A stretch of 64,000 bases of DNA from Brevibacterium sp. JSBI002. Its GTDB lineage: Bacteria; Actinomycetota; Actinomycetes; Actinomycetales; Brevibacteriaceae. Below are positions 52,982-62,924 of the stretch, piece by piece. A program made the position numbers and the translations under genes. How positions within the stretch are numbered: the first letter of the stretch is position 1; the number at the start of each line of letters is the position of its first letter. The notes below the pieces were generated by a model. That model worked only from the letters and a program-made list of their open reading frames with translations, searched no databases and had not been told where the DNA came from. The DNA is taken from contig NZ_CP110341.1 of the NCBI RefSeq assembly GCF_026013965.1, positions 1,860,001 to 1,924,000 on the forward strand, written 5' to 3'.

Positions 52982-54608
52982 AGCTCTCACTCTCTGTTCC
53001 CGTGGATGAGGAGTTCGAGGCAGAGGCCGCGCGTCTCATCGACGCCGGACTGGCTTCCCGGCTGAGCGCCAAGGATGCGGATCTGTTCGACGGGGCCGCC
53101 GATGCCGCGGACCGGATGGGCTGGGTGGATCTTCCGCAGAACGCCGCAGATCTGCTCGATGAGATCGAATCCCTGCGGGTGCGTCTGCAGGAGCAGGGTC
53201 TGCGCACGATCAGCTTAGCCGGAATGGGCGGATCATCGCTCGCTCCCGAGGTGATCGCTCAGACGGCCGGTGTCCGACTCGAGATCATCGACTCGACGGA
53301 TCCCAATCAGGTCGCCGAGGCGATCGGCACCGATCTCGACCACACGGTCCTCATCATCGCGTCGAAGTCCGGAACCACGGTGGAGACGGATTCGATCCGC
53401 CGCAGCTTCGCCGCGGCCTTCGAGTCGATCGGCGTCGATCCGGCGTCCAGGATGATCGCGATCACCGATCCGGGAACCGAACTCGAGGCGCTGGCCGCCG
53501 ATCAGGGCTTCCTCGCGACCTTCCTGGTCGACCCCACGGTCGGCGGACGCTTCAGCGCTCTCTCGGCCTTCGGACTCGTCCCCGCGGGTCTGGCCGGTGC
53601 CGATGTGCGCGGAATCGTCGCAGAGGCCGCCGCTGCCGACGCCGACCTGTCTGCCGACGCTCCGGACAATCCTGCGCTGCGGTTCGGCGCTTGGCTGAGC
53701 ATCGCTCACGCCCGGACGACCGAGAAGCTCGTCCTCGCCGAAACCGCTGAGAAGCTCAGCGGACTCGGGGCCTGGGTCGAGCAGCTCATCGCCGAGTCCC
53801 TCGGCAAGGACGGTCAGGGCATCCTTCCCATCGTCGTCGACTCCCCCGCCGACATCGGGTTCTCCGATGCACGTGCAGACGCGCTCCTGTGCCTGCTCGG
53901 GCCGGCAGCCGATGACTCAGAGCTGGGTGCGCCGTCCGGATTCGAAGCGACGATCACGGGTGGGTTGGGCGAGCTGTTCCTGTTCTGGGAATATGCCACG
54001 GCGATTGCCGGATACAGCATCGGGGTCAATCCCTTCGACCAGCCTGATGTGGAGGCGGCGAAGGCACAGGCCAGGCATCTGCTCGACGGACCGGACTCCG
54101 GTTCGACGGAGCAGCCGCGGTTCCGTGAGGGTGACATCGACGTTCTCGAGGTCGTCGATGGGGCCACGGATCTCATCGGAGCCCTTGAGGAGCTGTTCTC
54201 GCAGGTCGACGAGTACGGTTATGTCGGCATCCAAGCCTACCTCGATCGGATCGCCGATGCCGAGGCTGAGGATCTGCGTCCGCTCGTGTCCACGCATGCC
54301 GGGGTGCAGTCGACCTTCGGCTTCGGCCCCCGCTACCTGCATTCGACCGGTCAGTACCACAAGGGCGGTCATCCCAACGGAGTGTTCCTCCAGATCACCG
54401 GTGAGGCTCGCACGGACCTGCTGGTGCCGGGACGCGACTTCGGCTTCGCTCAGCTGCAGCGCGCCCAGGCCGCCGGCGATGCGGCGGTGCTGAGTGAGAA
54501 GGCCGGCCCGTGGTGCGCCTGCACCTGCTTGATCGTGCTCGTGGGCTCGAACAGCTGCGGGAGGCGATCGCGTCGATCAGCCCGCGCCACCACTTCGGCC
54601 ACGACTGA
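52978..54608 (+). pseudogene. pgi: Glucose-6-phosphate isomerase, frameshifted near the end
   Basis: Isomerase linking glycolysis and the pentose phosphate pathway, about 543 residues when repaired. ISLAGMGGSSLAPEVIA and VLIIASKSGTTVETDSI bind the phosphate; SALSAFGLVP, GAWVEQLIAESLGK and GGHPNGVFLQITGE are further blocks. At LSEKG near 54501 one G is missing: restored, the tail reads GRPVVRLHLLDRARGLEQLREAIASISPRHHFGHD with a stop at 54606-54608. Unrepaired, the frame continues to 55041 through unrelated sequence. ATG overlaps the tal stop. Confidence 0.9.
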
Positions 54609-54658
54609 TCTGCCGGAAACGGCACCGATCAGCCGGCACGACGGACAGAGCACGAACA

Positions 54659-54695
54659 GAGAAGGACCCCGACCGAATCGGTCGGGGTCCTTCTC
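54659..54695. terminator. 18-bp hairpin between pgi and secG
   Basis: GAGAAGGACCCCGACCGA (54659-54676) with its exact complement at 54678-54695. It lies 50 bp after the repaired pgi stop and 58 bp beyond the secG stop, serving both convergent units. Confidence 0.8.
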
Positions 54696-54753
54696 ATTCG
54701 TCCACCGGGGCGGACGGTGTCTCACGGTCTCGGCATCAGCGGGCCACGATGAC

Positions 54754-54999
54754 TCAGGAATTGAACCGGGTGAGGACGCCCAGCAGGATGATGCAGGCCG
54801 CCCAGATGATCGCCATGAGCGTCGTGAACCGGTTGAGGTTGCGCTCGGCGACGCCCGAGGATCCCAGCGACGAGGACATTCCGCCGCCGAACATGTCGGA
54901 CATGCCACCGCCCTTGCCCTTGTGCATGAGGATCAGCAGGGTGAGGAAGATGCTCGTGAGCACGAGCAGCGCGATGAGAATGATGTTGAGGATTTCCAC
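54754..54999 (-). CDS. secG: Preprotein translocase subunit SecG
   Basis: An 81-residue protein with two membrane helices (ILIALLVLTSIFLTLLILMHKGKGGG and FTTLMAIIWAACIILLGVLTRF) separated by a Gly/Ser-rich loop (MSDMFGGGMSSSLGSSG). This is the accessory subunit of the SecYEG channel. Start GTG 54999. The location after tpiA is the standard actinobacterial order. Confidence 0.93.
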   Translation of the reverse strand: MEILNIILIALLVLTSIFLTLLILMHKGKGGGMSDMFGGGMSSSLGSSGVAERNLNRFTTLMAIIWAACIILLGVLTRFNS

Positions 55000-55054
55000 G
55001 TCGGATTCAACCTATGTTTCGTCGAGTGTTTCGTCGAATGATGCGTCTGTCAGT

Positions 55055-55840
55055 CTACTTCGCGACCGCGGCCTTGCACAAAGCGGCGAAGTCCGGACCG
55101 CTGAGGCTCGCACCTCCGACCAATGCGCCGTCGACGTCCGCGGAAGCGACGATCTCGGCGACGTTGTCGGCCTTGACCGACCCACCGTAGAGAATGCGGG
55201 TGGTCTGGGCAAGAGCCTCGCCGTACTTCTCACCGATGCGTGCGCGGATCGCCGACGCCATCTCGGCGGCATCGGCGGCAGTTGCTGTCTCTCCGGTGCC
55301 GATCGCCCACACGGGTTCATAGGCGATGACGAGGCCGGAGAGGTCGCCTGCGTCGAATCCGGCCAGCGACTCCTCAAGCTGTCCGAGGGTGAACTCGATG
55401 TGGCTCTTCTCCTGTCGCTGCTCCAGCGACTCCCCCACGCAGAGGATCGGTGTGAGTTCGGCCGAAAGTGCTGCCTTGATCTTGGCGGCCACGACCTCGT
55501 TGGTCTCGTGGTTGTCGGCACGGCGTTCGCTGTGGCCGATGACCACGTAGCTGCAGCCGAGGCGGGAGAGGAACGATGCGGCGATCTCTCCGGTATGCGC
55601 TCCGGGAGCGTGCTGGGAGACGTCCTGGGCACCGTACTTCAGCCACAGCTTGTCGCCCTGGACGAGTGTCTGCACCGAACGGATGTCGGTGAACGGCGGA
55701 ATGACGACGACTTCGCAGTCGCTGTCGTCGAGTTTGGCGTCCTCGAGTGCCCAGGCGAGCTTCTGGACAGCGGAGATCGCCCCCAGATGATCGTGGTTCA
55801 TCTTCCAGTTGCCTGCCAGCAGCAGGGTGCGGTCGCTCAT
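55055..55840 (-). CDS. tpiA: Triosephosphate isomerase
   Basis: A 261-residue TIM barrel with [15 protein letters not shown] (Asn, Lys), the electrophilic His in [14 protein letters not shown], the catalytic Glu in [17 protein letters not shown] and the phosphate loop [11 protein letters not shown] and [14 protein letters not shown] 55840 matches the family N-terminus and has GAGGAAG upstream; ATG 55858, overlapping the pgk stop, would add MRKTDT. Confidence 0.96.
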   Translation of the reverse strand: MSDRTLLLAGNWKMNHDHLGAISAVQKLAWALEDAKLDDSDCEVVVIPPFTDIRSVQTLVQGDKLWLKYGAQDVSQHAPGAHTGEIAASFLSRLGCSYVVIGHSERRADNHETNEVVAAKIKAALSAELTPILCVGESLEQRQEKSHIEFTLGQLEESLAGFDAGDLSGLVIAYEPVWAIGTGETATAADAAEMASAIRARIGEKYGEALAQTTRILYGGSVKADNVAEIVASADVDGALVGGASLSGPDFAALCKAAVAK

Positions 55841-55854
55841 GGTGTCTGTCTTCC

Positions 55855-57072
55855 TCATCCGAGTGCGTCGAGTCCGGGCAGGGTCCTGCCTTCGAGATAT
55901 TCGAGGCTGGCACCTCCGCCGGTGGAGATGTGGCCGAAGGCGTCATCGGCGAAGCCGAGGCTGCGCACGGCGGCTGCGGAATCGCCGCCGCCGACCACGG
56001 TCAGCCTCTGTCCCCCGCTGCTGCCTTCGTCGGCCAGGGCTTGGGCTACGGCTTGGGTGCCGGAGGCGAAGGCCGGGAATTCGAAGACGCCCATCGGCCC
56101 GTTCCAGAACACAGTGGTCGAGCCTGCGATGATCTCGGCATAGGCGCGAGCCGATTCGGGGCCGATGTCGAGGCCGAGGCCGTCGCCTCCGGCCGGAGTG
56201 TCTTCGAGTTCGGCGACGGGCCGTATCCAGTGCTCGGCGTCGGCGGCGAAGGAGGCGGCCATGACGATGTCCGTGGGCAGGACGATGCGTGCACCACCGG
56301 ATCGGGAGCGTTCGAGGTAGCCCTTGACGTCGTCGATGCGGTCCTTCTCGACCAGGCTCGATCCGATGTCGTGGCCGAGTGCGGCGAGGAAGGTGAAGAC
56401 CATTCCCCCGCCGATGAGCAGATTGTCGGCACGGTCGATGAGGTTGTCGATGACGCCGAGTTTGTCCGAGACCTTGGATCCGCCGAGGACGACGGTGAAC
56501 GGTGGTTCGGGGTTGTTGAGCAGCCTGTCGCTGACCTCGACTTCGGCACGCACGAGTGAGCCGGCATAGTGCGGGAGGAGGCCGGCGATGTCGTAGACCG
56601 AAGCCTGTTTGCGGTGGACGACACCGAATCCGTCGGAGACGAAATCGTCGGCCAGCGCTGCCAGCTGGGTGGCGAATTCCTGGCGTTCGGCATCGTCCTT
56701 CGCTGTCTCGCCGGGGTTGAAGCGCAGGTTCTCCAGCAGCAGCACGTCGCCGTCGGACAGGGCTGCGGCCCTCGTCTGCGCATCGTCACCGACGGTGTCG
56801 GCGGCGAAGGCGACCGGACGGCCGATGGCTTCGGCGAGTTCGGGGACGATCGGGGCCAGTGAGAACTGCGGATCCGGTTCTCCCTTCGGCCGGCCCAGAT
56901 GCGACATCACGATGACCTTGGCTCCCGCCTCGGCGAGGGACCTGATCGTTCCGGCTGAGGCCAGGATGCGACCGCGGTCGGTGATCGTGCCCTCGTCCAT
57001 CGGCACGTTGAGATCGCTGCGGACGAGCACCGTGTGTCCGGCGAAGATGCCCGCATCGTCGAATGTCCTCAT
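55855..57072 (-). CDS. pgk: Phosphoglycerate kinase
   Basis: A 405-residue glycolytic kinase: [104 protein letters not shown] and [16 protein letters not shown]. In the segment normally read as DAFGxxHR it has DGFGVVHR (Ala to Gly). The ATG overlaps the gap stop, and the stop overlaps the upstream possible tpiA start. Confidence 0.96.
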   Translation of the reverse strand: MRTFDDAGIFAGHTVLVRSDLNVPMDEGTITDRGRILASAGTIRSLAEAGAKVIVMSHLGRPKGEPDPQFSLAPIVPELAEAIGRPVAFAADTVGDDAQTRAAALSDGDVLLLENLRFNPGETAKDDAERQEFATQLAALADDFVSDGFGVVHRKQASVYDIAGLLPHYAGSLVRAEVEVSDRLLNNPEPPFTVVLGGSKVSDKLGVIDNLIDRADNLLIGGGMVFTFLAALGHDIGSSLVEKDRIDDVKGYLERSRSGGARIVLPTDIVMAASFAADAEHWIRPVAELEDTPAGGDGLGLDIGPESARAYAEIIAGSTTVFWNGPMGVFEFPAFASGTQAVAQALADEGSSGGQRLTVVGGGDSAAAVRSLGFADDAFGHISTGGGASLEYLEGRTLPGLDALG

Positions 57073-58069
57073 GAGTCCCTTTCGCTGAGAATGTAGCTGA
57101 CCATGTCTTTGAGTCGGTTCGTGTATCCCCACTCGTTGTCGTACCAGGCGACGACCTTGATCTGGTCGCCCAGCACCATCGTGAGCTTGGAATCGACGAT
57201 CGCCGAGGCGGTGGTGCCGACGATGTCGCTGGAGACGAGTTCGTCGGTGGAGAAGTCGAGGTAGGGCGATCCATCTGCTGCGGAGGCGAGGATCGCGTTG
57301 ACCTCGTCGCGGTCGGCGCTCGTGGAGGTGGTGAAGGTGAAGTCGATGATCGATCCGGCGGGCACCGGCACGCGGACGGCCAGTCCGTCGAGCTTTCCCT
57401 CGAGGTGGGGCATGACACGGCCGACGGTGCGTGCGGCTCCGGTCGTGGTCGGCACGATGTTGACGGCGGCGGCTCGGGCGCGACGCAGATCCCGGTGGGG
57501 TCCGTCGACGAGCATCTGATCGCCGGTGTAGGCGTGAACGGTGTTGAGCAGCCCGGATTCGACGCCGAGGGCATCGTCGAGCGCCTTGACGACGGTGGCC
57601 ATGCAGTTCGTGGTGCACGAGGCATTCGAGACGACGGAGTGCGCGGTCGGGTCGAACGTTTCCTCGTTCACCCCCATGACGAGGGTCGCGTCGACGTCCT
57701 TTCCGGGGGCGGAGAGCACGACGGTCTGCACGGTGCCGCCGAGGTGGCCGCGGCCTGATCCTGACGGGTGAAGCGTCCGGTGGATTCGACGACGAGTTCG
57801 ACCTTGTGCGAACTCCAGTCGATGGCGGACGGGTCGGCTTGGCTGGTCACCGCGATCTCTCGACCGTCGACGATGATCGCCTCGTCGGCGGCGTCGACAT
57901 CGTGGTCGAAGCGAGGCCACACGGAGTCGTGGGAGACCAGATGAGCCAGGGTCGTCGTATCGGTGAGATCGTTGATGGCCACGACCTCGAAATCAGCATC
58001 GGGTTCGAGGGACAGACGGAACAGGGCGCGGCCGATGCGGCCGAAGCCGTTGATGGCGATTCGTCTCAT
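57069..58069 (-). pseudogene. gap: Glyceraldehyde-3-phosphate dehydrogenase, type I, frameshifted
   Basis: Glycolytic dehydrogenase, about 333 residues after repair. The N-terminus is MRRIAINGFGRIGRALFRLSLE; STGRFTRQDQA precedes a break at about 57745 where one C/G is missing. Restored, it continues AAHLGGTVQTVVLSAPGKD, then the catalytic SNASCTTNCMATVVKAL, VPTTTGAARTVGRV, LDGLAVRVPVP and WYDNEWGYTNRL. As written, the two halves lie in different frames. It is first of gap-pgk-tpiA-secG; an unrepaired gap would be unexpected unless a second copy exists. Confidence 0.93.
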
Positions 58070-58078
58070 GCCTCGATC

Positions 58079-59062
58079 TTAGCGATCCTCGAGCATTTCC
58101 GGGGTCAGACTGGCTTCGGTGCCGGGAATTCCCAGTTCTTCCGCATGCTTGTCCGCTGTGGACAGCAGCCTGCGGATCCGGCCGGCCACCGCGTCCTTCG
58201 TCATCGGCGGGTCGGCGAGCTGACCGAGCTCTTCGAGGGACGCCTGTTTGTGGGTCACGCGAAGCTGACCGGCGTACCGGAGGTGTTCGGGGACTTCGTC
58301 ACCGAGGATCTCCAGGGCGCGTTCGACCCGGGCACCGGCGGCCACGGCGGCACGTGCCGAGCGACGCAGGTTCGCATCGTCGAAGTTCGCCAGGCGGTTC
58401 GCAGTCGCGCGGACCTCCCTGCGCATCCGCCGTTCCTCCCAGACCAGCACGGCGCTGTGGGAGCCCATGCGGGTGAGCAGAGCGGCGATATCGTCGCCGT
58501 CGCGGATGACGACGCGGTCGACTCCGCGGACTTCGCGGGCTTTCGCGCTCAGTCCGAGCCGGCGGGCGGCGCCGACGAGGGCAAGAGCCGCCTCGGGGCC
58601 GGGGCAGGTGACTTCCAGCGCCGAGGAGCGCCCCGGCTCGGTCAGTGAGCCGTGAGCGAGGAAGGCTCCGCGCCAGGCGGCTTCGGCATCGGCGACGGAG
58701 CCGTTCACGATGGCCGAGGGCAGTCCACGCACGGGACGGCCGCGGTTGTCGACGAGTCCGGTCTGGCGGGCCAGGGCACCCCCGTCACGGGTGACGCGCA
58801 GCAGGTAGCGGTTGGAGCGGCGGATTCCGGCGGCGTTGATGACGACGATGTCGGCATGCTGACCGTAGAGATCCTTGATCTCCGCGCGCAGCCGTTTGGC
58901 GGCCTGGGCGGTGTCGAGTTCGGCTTCGAGAACGATCGAGCCGTTGACGAGGTGGAGGGCGGAGGAGAAGCGGAAGATCGAGGACACCTCGGCCTTGCGG
59001 GCGGAGGTGCGAGTGATCTTCACTCGCGCCAACTCGTCCTTGACCTGAGCGGTCAGTGCCAT
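58079..59062 (-). CDS. whiA: DNA-binding protein WhiA
   Basis: A 327-residue regulator with an N-terminal LAGLIDADG-like domain ([50 protein letters not shown]) and a C-terminal helix-turn-helix ([27 protein letters not shown]). In Streptomyces it controls sporulation septation; in non-sporulating actinobacteria it is a conserved cell-division regulator. AGGAGG precedes the ATG at 59062. It starts 25 bp after the yvcK stop; the gap gene lies just downstream. Confidence 0.95.
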   Translation of the reverse strand: MALTAQVKDELARVKITRTSARKAEVSSIFRFSSALHLVNGSIVLEAELDTAQAAKRLRAEIKDLYGQHADIVVINAAGIRRSNRYLLRVTRDGGALARQTGLVDNRGRPVRGLPSAIVNGSVADAEAAWRGAFLAHGSLTEPGRSSALEVTCPGPEAALALVGAARRLGLSAKAREVRGVDRVVIRDGDDIAALLTRMGSHSAVLVWEERRMRREVRATANRLANFDDANLRRSARAAVAAGARVERALEILGDEVPEHLRYAGQLRVTHKQASLEELGQLADPPMTKDAVAGRIRRLLSTADKHAEELGIPGTEASLTPEMLEDR

Positions 59063-59087
59063 AGCTCGTCCTCCTGCACCTGAAGTT

Positions 59088-60083
59088 CTACCACTGCTCG
59101 GCGACGCCGATCCCGGCGTCCAACAACATGTCACGGTAGCATGCCGCCAGCTTGAGGCTGTCATGCTGTCCCTGCCTCCGAGAGCGCAGGGGACGTTCCC
59201 AGAGTTTCGCTCCGAACATGTCCTCGGCACGCTGCGACAGGTCGGGTTCGAGTTCGGTGGCCGCCTCGTCGACGAGGACATAATCCAAGGTCAGTGAGCG
59301 GGCATGACGGTGGAGGGAGACGAGGTGTTCGCCGAGGCTCAGGTCTTTCGTCTCACCGTCGGTGGAGCTGAGATTGAGCGTGAGGGATTTCACCGCTGTC
59401 GAGGCCACGATCGCCTCGGCGAGCGACGGCACGAGCAGGTGCGGCATCACCGAGGTGTACCAGGAGCCGGGGCCGAGGTTGAGAACCTCGGCCTCCTCCA
59501 CGGCTTCGATCGTCTCATAGCGGGCCGGTGGAGCCGCCGGGTCGAGGCGCACGGTCTCGACGTGGCCGATCGTGGAGGCGAGCACGGACTGTCCGCGCAC
59601 GACCTGGAAGGAGCCGGGGAACTTCACATCGGCTTCGATCGTCAGCGGCACCGAGGACATCGGGAGCACGCGACCGTGAGCGCGCAGCAGCCGAGCCATC
59701 CAGTCCAGGCCGGCCACATGGTCGCCGTGGATCTGCCACAGGGCTGCGATGAGCAGGTTGCCCACCGCGTGACCGTGCAGCTCACCTGTCGATTCGAAGC
59801 GGTGCTGGATGACATCACGCCAGGTCTGGCCCCACGTGCCGTCGTCGCAGAGTGCGGCCAGAGCCATCCGCAGATCGCCGGGAGGCAGTCCGCCGAGTTC
59901 GTCGCGCAGTCGTCCGGATGAGCCGCCGTCGTCGGCGACTGTGACGACCGCGGTGAGGTCTTCGGTGAGCAGACGGAATGCCCTCAGCGCCGCGTAGAGT
60001 CCGTGGCCTCCGCCGAACGAGACGATATTGGGACCGTCCTTCTGTGCGCCCGTGGAGATGACGGGCAGATCTTCGGTCTCCAT
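59088..60083 (-). CDS. yvcK: Gluconeogenesis factor YvcK/CofD-like protein
   Basis: A 331-residue protein binding UDP-sugars and influencing carbon flux and peptidoglycan synthesis. [19 protein letters not shown] and [30 protein letters not shown] are the Rossmann and substrate blocks; [13 protein letters not shown] follows. It starts 1 nt after the rapZ stop. The rapZ-yvcK-whiA order is universal in actinobacteria. Confidence 0.95.
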   Translation of the reverse strand: METEDLPVISTGAQKDGPNIVSFGGGHGLYAALRAFRLLTEDLTAVVTVADDGGSSGRLRDELGGLPPGDLRMALAALCDDGTWGQTWRDVIQHRFESTGELHGHAVGNLLIAALWQIHGDHVAGLDWMARLLRAHGRVLPMSSVPLTIEADVKFPGSFQVVRGQSVLASTIGHVETVRLDPAAPPARYETIEAVEEAEVLNLGPGSWYTSVMPHLLVPSLAEAIVASTAVKSLTLNLSSTDGETKDLSLGEHLVSLHRHARSLTLDYVLVDEAATELEPDLSQRAEDMFGAKLWERPLRSRRQGQHDSLKLAACYRDMLLDAGIGVAEQW

Positions 60084-60084
60084 G

Positions 60085-60981
60085 TCATTCTCTTCCCAGA
60101 TCGCGGTGACGCACAGCCACTGGGATCCCGGTCTGGGCCGACAGCAGTCGTCCGACCCTTTCGCTGATCGCCACCGAGCGGTGTTTGCCGCCCGTGCAGC
60201 CGATTCCGATCATCGCGTAGCCGCGGCCTTCGTGCAGATATCCCTCGGCGACGGTAGACAGAGTCGCGGCATAGCGTTCGATGAATTCCTCGGCGCCGTT
60301 CTGCTCGAGGACGTAGGCTGCGACATCGGAGTCGAGTCCGTTGTGTCCGCGCAGATGGGGAATCCAGTACGGATTCGGCAGGAAGCGGACGTCGGCGACG
60401 TGGTCGGCGTCCTTGGGCAGGCCGTATTTGAATCCGAAGCTCATCACCGTCAGACGCAACGGCGGGGTGTCGTCGTCGCTGAAGCGTTTGCGCACCTCCG
60501 CGGAGAGCTGGTGCACGTTGAGGTCGGAGGTGTCGACGATGATATCGGCGCGGTGTTTGAGGGACTCGAGCTCGGCACGTTCGGCCTCGATGCCGTCGAG
60601 CAGGGTCCCCTCCCCCTGCAGTGGGTGGGGCCGCCTGGTCGATTCGAAGCGTCGGACGAGGACTTCGTCGGAGGCGTCGAGGAAGACGATGCGCAGGGAC
60701 AGACCCTGATCGACGAAATCGCTGATCGTCTCCTGCAGTTCGGTGTATTTGGTGCGCCCTTTGGCGTCGATGACGATGGCGATCTTCGGCAGGGCGCCGT
60801 CGGCACGGGCGACGAGTTCGACGAGCGGACGCATCATCTGCGGCGGCAGGTTGTCGACGACATACCAGTCCATGTCTTCGAGCACATTGGCCACGGTGGT
60901 ACGACCCGCTCCGGACATTCCGGTGACGAGCACAACCTCGATGGGGTGGTCGGATCCGTTCGATTCGGCCTGCACGCTCAC
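60085..60981 (-). CDS. rapZ: RNase adapter RapZ-like P-loop protein
   Basis: A 298-residue nucleotide-binding protein: P-loop VTGMSGAGRTTVANVLED with Arg in place of the usual Lys (common in actinobacteria), DNLPPQMM, VIDAKGR, FLDASDEVLVRRFESTRRPHPL, SFGFKYGLPKDADHVADVRFLPNPYWIPHLR and the C-terminal GCTGGKHRSVAISE (His, phosphate-sensing). GTG 60981 follows GAGGAGGACGA. In E. coli RapZ controls glmS mRNA; the actinobacterial role is not settled. Confidence 0.92.
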   Translation of the reverse strand: MSVQAESNGSDHPIEVVLVTGMSGAGRTTVANVLEDMDWYVVDNLPPQMMRPLVELVARADGALPKIAIVIDAKGRTKYTELQETISDFVDQGLSLRIVFLDASDEVLVRRFESTRRPHPLQGEGTLLDGIEAERAELESLKHRADIIVDTSDLNVHQLSAEVRKRFSDDDTPPLRLTVMSFGFKYGLPKDADHVADVRFLPNPYWIPHLRGHNGLDSDVAAYVLEQNGAEEFIERYAATLSTVAEGYLHEGRGYAMIGIGCTGGKHRSVAISERVGRLLSAQTGIPVAVRHRDLGRE

Positions 60982-61059
60982 TCGTCCTCCTCTGCTCGTG
61001 CCCGATCGGTCGGTGGGCACTGTACCTCTCGGCACTACTCTAGGCCAGAATCGCAGAGC

Positions 61060-62919
61060 TCAGTCGGCCAGAGCCGTGACGATCTTCGCGGCGAGGGAGG
61101 GACCGATTCCCTTGACCTCGCAGATCTCCTCGGCGGTGGCAGCACGGACCTTCTTCACGGATCCGAAATGGCGCAGCAGAGCGGTGCGCTTCGACTCTCC
61201 GAGACCCGGAATGTCGTCGAGCACGGAACTCGTCATCGCCTTCGCACGTTTCGACCGGTGGTAGGTGATGGCGAAGCGGTGGGCCTCATCACGCAGGCGC
61301 TGCATGAGGAAGAGCCCTTCGGAGTTGCGTGGGAGGATGACCGGGAACGGATCGTCCGGAATCCAGATCTCTTCGAGCCGTTTGGCCAGACCGACGACGG
61401 AGATGTCGACGATGCCGAGATCCGTCAGTGCGCGCGTCGCTGCCGCAACCTGCGGGCCGGCACCGTCGACGACGAGGAGGCTGGGTCGGTAGCCGAAGCG
61501 TTCATCCGGTTCCTCGGAGGTCATCTGCTCGAGGTAGCGGCTGAAGCGACGGGAGACGACGTCGTACATCGAAGCCGTGTCGTCGGCCGCGGCATCACCG
61601 TGGATGGCGAAGTGTCGGTAGTCGCGCTTCTTCGCCATTCCGTCTTCGAACACGACGAGGGAGGCGACGACGTTCGATCCCTGGGTATGGGAGATGTCGA
61701 TGCATTCGATGCGCAGCGGTGCTTCCGGCAGGTCGAGGTGCTCCTGGATCTCCTTGAGAGCCTGGCTGCGGGTCGTCAGGTCGGACGACCGTTTGAGCTT
61801 GTGCTGGATGAGCGCTTCCTTCGCGTTCTTCCCCACGGTGTCCAGGGCCGCCTTCTTCTCCCCGCGCTCGGGTACCCGCACGGTCACCCGCGAACCGCGC
61901 TGCTCGCTCAGCCAGGCCTCCAGGGATTCCAGATCCGCCGGAAGTATGTCGACGAGGATCTCCTTCGGAATGGCATCGGCATCGAGTCCGGAGTATGCCT
62001 GTCGCAGGTAGTCGGTGGTCAGTTCCGCGGGAGTGTGATCATCGGAGCGTTCGATGATCCAGCCGCGTTGGCCGCGGATACGACCCTGGCGCACGTGGAA
62101 GACCTGGACGGAGGCTTCGAGCTCCTCGGTGACAAGGGCGAAGATATCGCAGTCGGCGCTCACCGATAGGACGACGGCGGATTTGTCGAGGACTTTCTGC
62201 AGGGCGGAGATCTCGTCGCGCAGACCGGCCGCGCGTTCGTAGTCGAGTTCGGCCGCGGCTTTGGCCATCTCCTTCTGCCGGTGGCTGATGAACCGGCCGG
62301 TGTTTCCGGACATGAAGTCGGAGATGCTGCGGGCCAAGTCCTTGTGATCGTCCTTGCTGATCTGACCGACGCAGGGAGCAGCGCATTTGTCGATATAGCC
62401 GAGCAGGCAGGGCCTGCCGCTGCGTTCGGCCCGCCGGTAGACCCCTGCTGTGCAGGTGCGCATCGGGAAGGCCTTGAGCAGCAGGTCGAGGGTGTCCTTG
62501 ATCGCCCACACCTGAGCGAAGGGACCGAAGTACTTCACGCCCTTGCGTCGTTTTCCCCGGGTGATGAAGGCCCGAGGCACCTCGTCATTCATCGTAATCG
62601 CGAGGTAGGGGTAGGACTTGTCGTCGCGGAACATGACGTTGAACCGCGGGTTGAACTCATTGATCCACGTCCATTCGAGCTGCAGAGCTTCGACCTCGGT
62701 GTCGACGACGGTCCATTCCACCGAGCTCGCGGTGTGGACCATCGTCGAGGTGCGGGGGTGCAGCTGGGCAGGGTTGGCGAAGTACGAATTGAGTCGGTTG
62801 CGGAGGTTCTTCGCCTTTCCGACATAGATCACCCGCCGGTCGGGGTCACGGAATTTGTAGACCCCGGCCGATGTGGGGATCGACCCGGTGGCCGGACGGT
62901 AGGTGGATGGATCAGGCAT
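61060..62919 (-). CDS. uvrC: Excinuclease ABC subunit C
   Basis: A 619-residue nuclease making both incisions in nucleotide excision repair. GIY-YIG domain at residues 15-95 (AGVYKFRDPDRRVIYVGKAKNLRNRLNSYF), a Cys cluster CLLGYIDKCAAPCVG, UVR domain (KAAAELDYERAAGLRDEISAL), an RNase H-like domain with IECIDISHTQGSN, and C-terminal helix-hairpin-helix repeats (IPGLGESKRTALLRHFGSVKKV, ATAEEICEVKGIGPSLAAKI). It begins 5 nt after the uvrA stop. Confidence 0.97.
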   Translation of the reverse strand: MPDPSTYRPATGSIPTSAGVYKFRDPDRRVIYVGKAKNLRNRLNSYFANPAQLHPRTSTMVHTASSVEWTVVDTEVEALQLEWTWINEFNPRFNVMFRDDKSYPYLAITMNDEVPRAFITRGKRRKGVKYFGPFAQVWAIKDTLDLLLKAFPMRTCTAGVYRRAERSGRPCLLGYIDKCAAPCVGQISKDDHKDLARSISDFMSGNTGRFISHRQKEMAKAAAELDYERAAGLRDEISALQKVLDKSAVVLSVSADCDIFALVTEELEASVQVFHVRQGRIRGQRGWIIERSDDHTPAELTTDYLRQAYSGLDADAIPKEILVDILPADLESLEAWLSEQRGSRVTVRVPERGEKKAALDTVGKNAKEALIQHKLKRSSDLTTRSQALKEIQEHLDLPEAPLRIECIDISHTQGSNVVASLVVFEDGMAKKRDYRHFAIHGDAAADDTASMYDVVSRRFSRYLEQMTSEEPDERFGYRPSLLVVDGAGPQVAAATRALTDLGIVDISVVGLAKRLEEIWIPDDPFPVILPRNSEGLFLMQRLRDEAHRFAITYHRSKRAKAMTSSVLDDIPGLGESKRTALLRHFGSVKKVRAATAEEICEVKGIGPSLAAKIVTALAD

Positions 62920-62924
62920 TCGGA

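Noticed and set aside
54609..55041. C-terminal extension of pgi to 55041 as a fusion with a new domain
   Set aside because: The tail is read antisense to secG, is basic and Ser-rich, and the normal pgi ending appears in the next frame.
55855..57618. Single 587-codon frame spanning gap and pgk
   Set aside because: Its first part is an out-of-frame shadow of gap; pgk itself starts at 57072.
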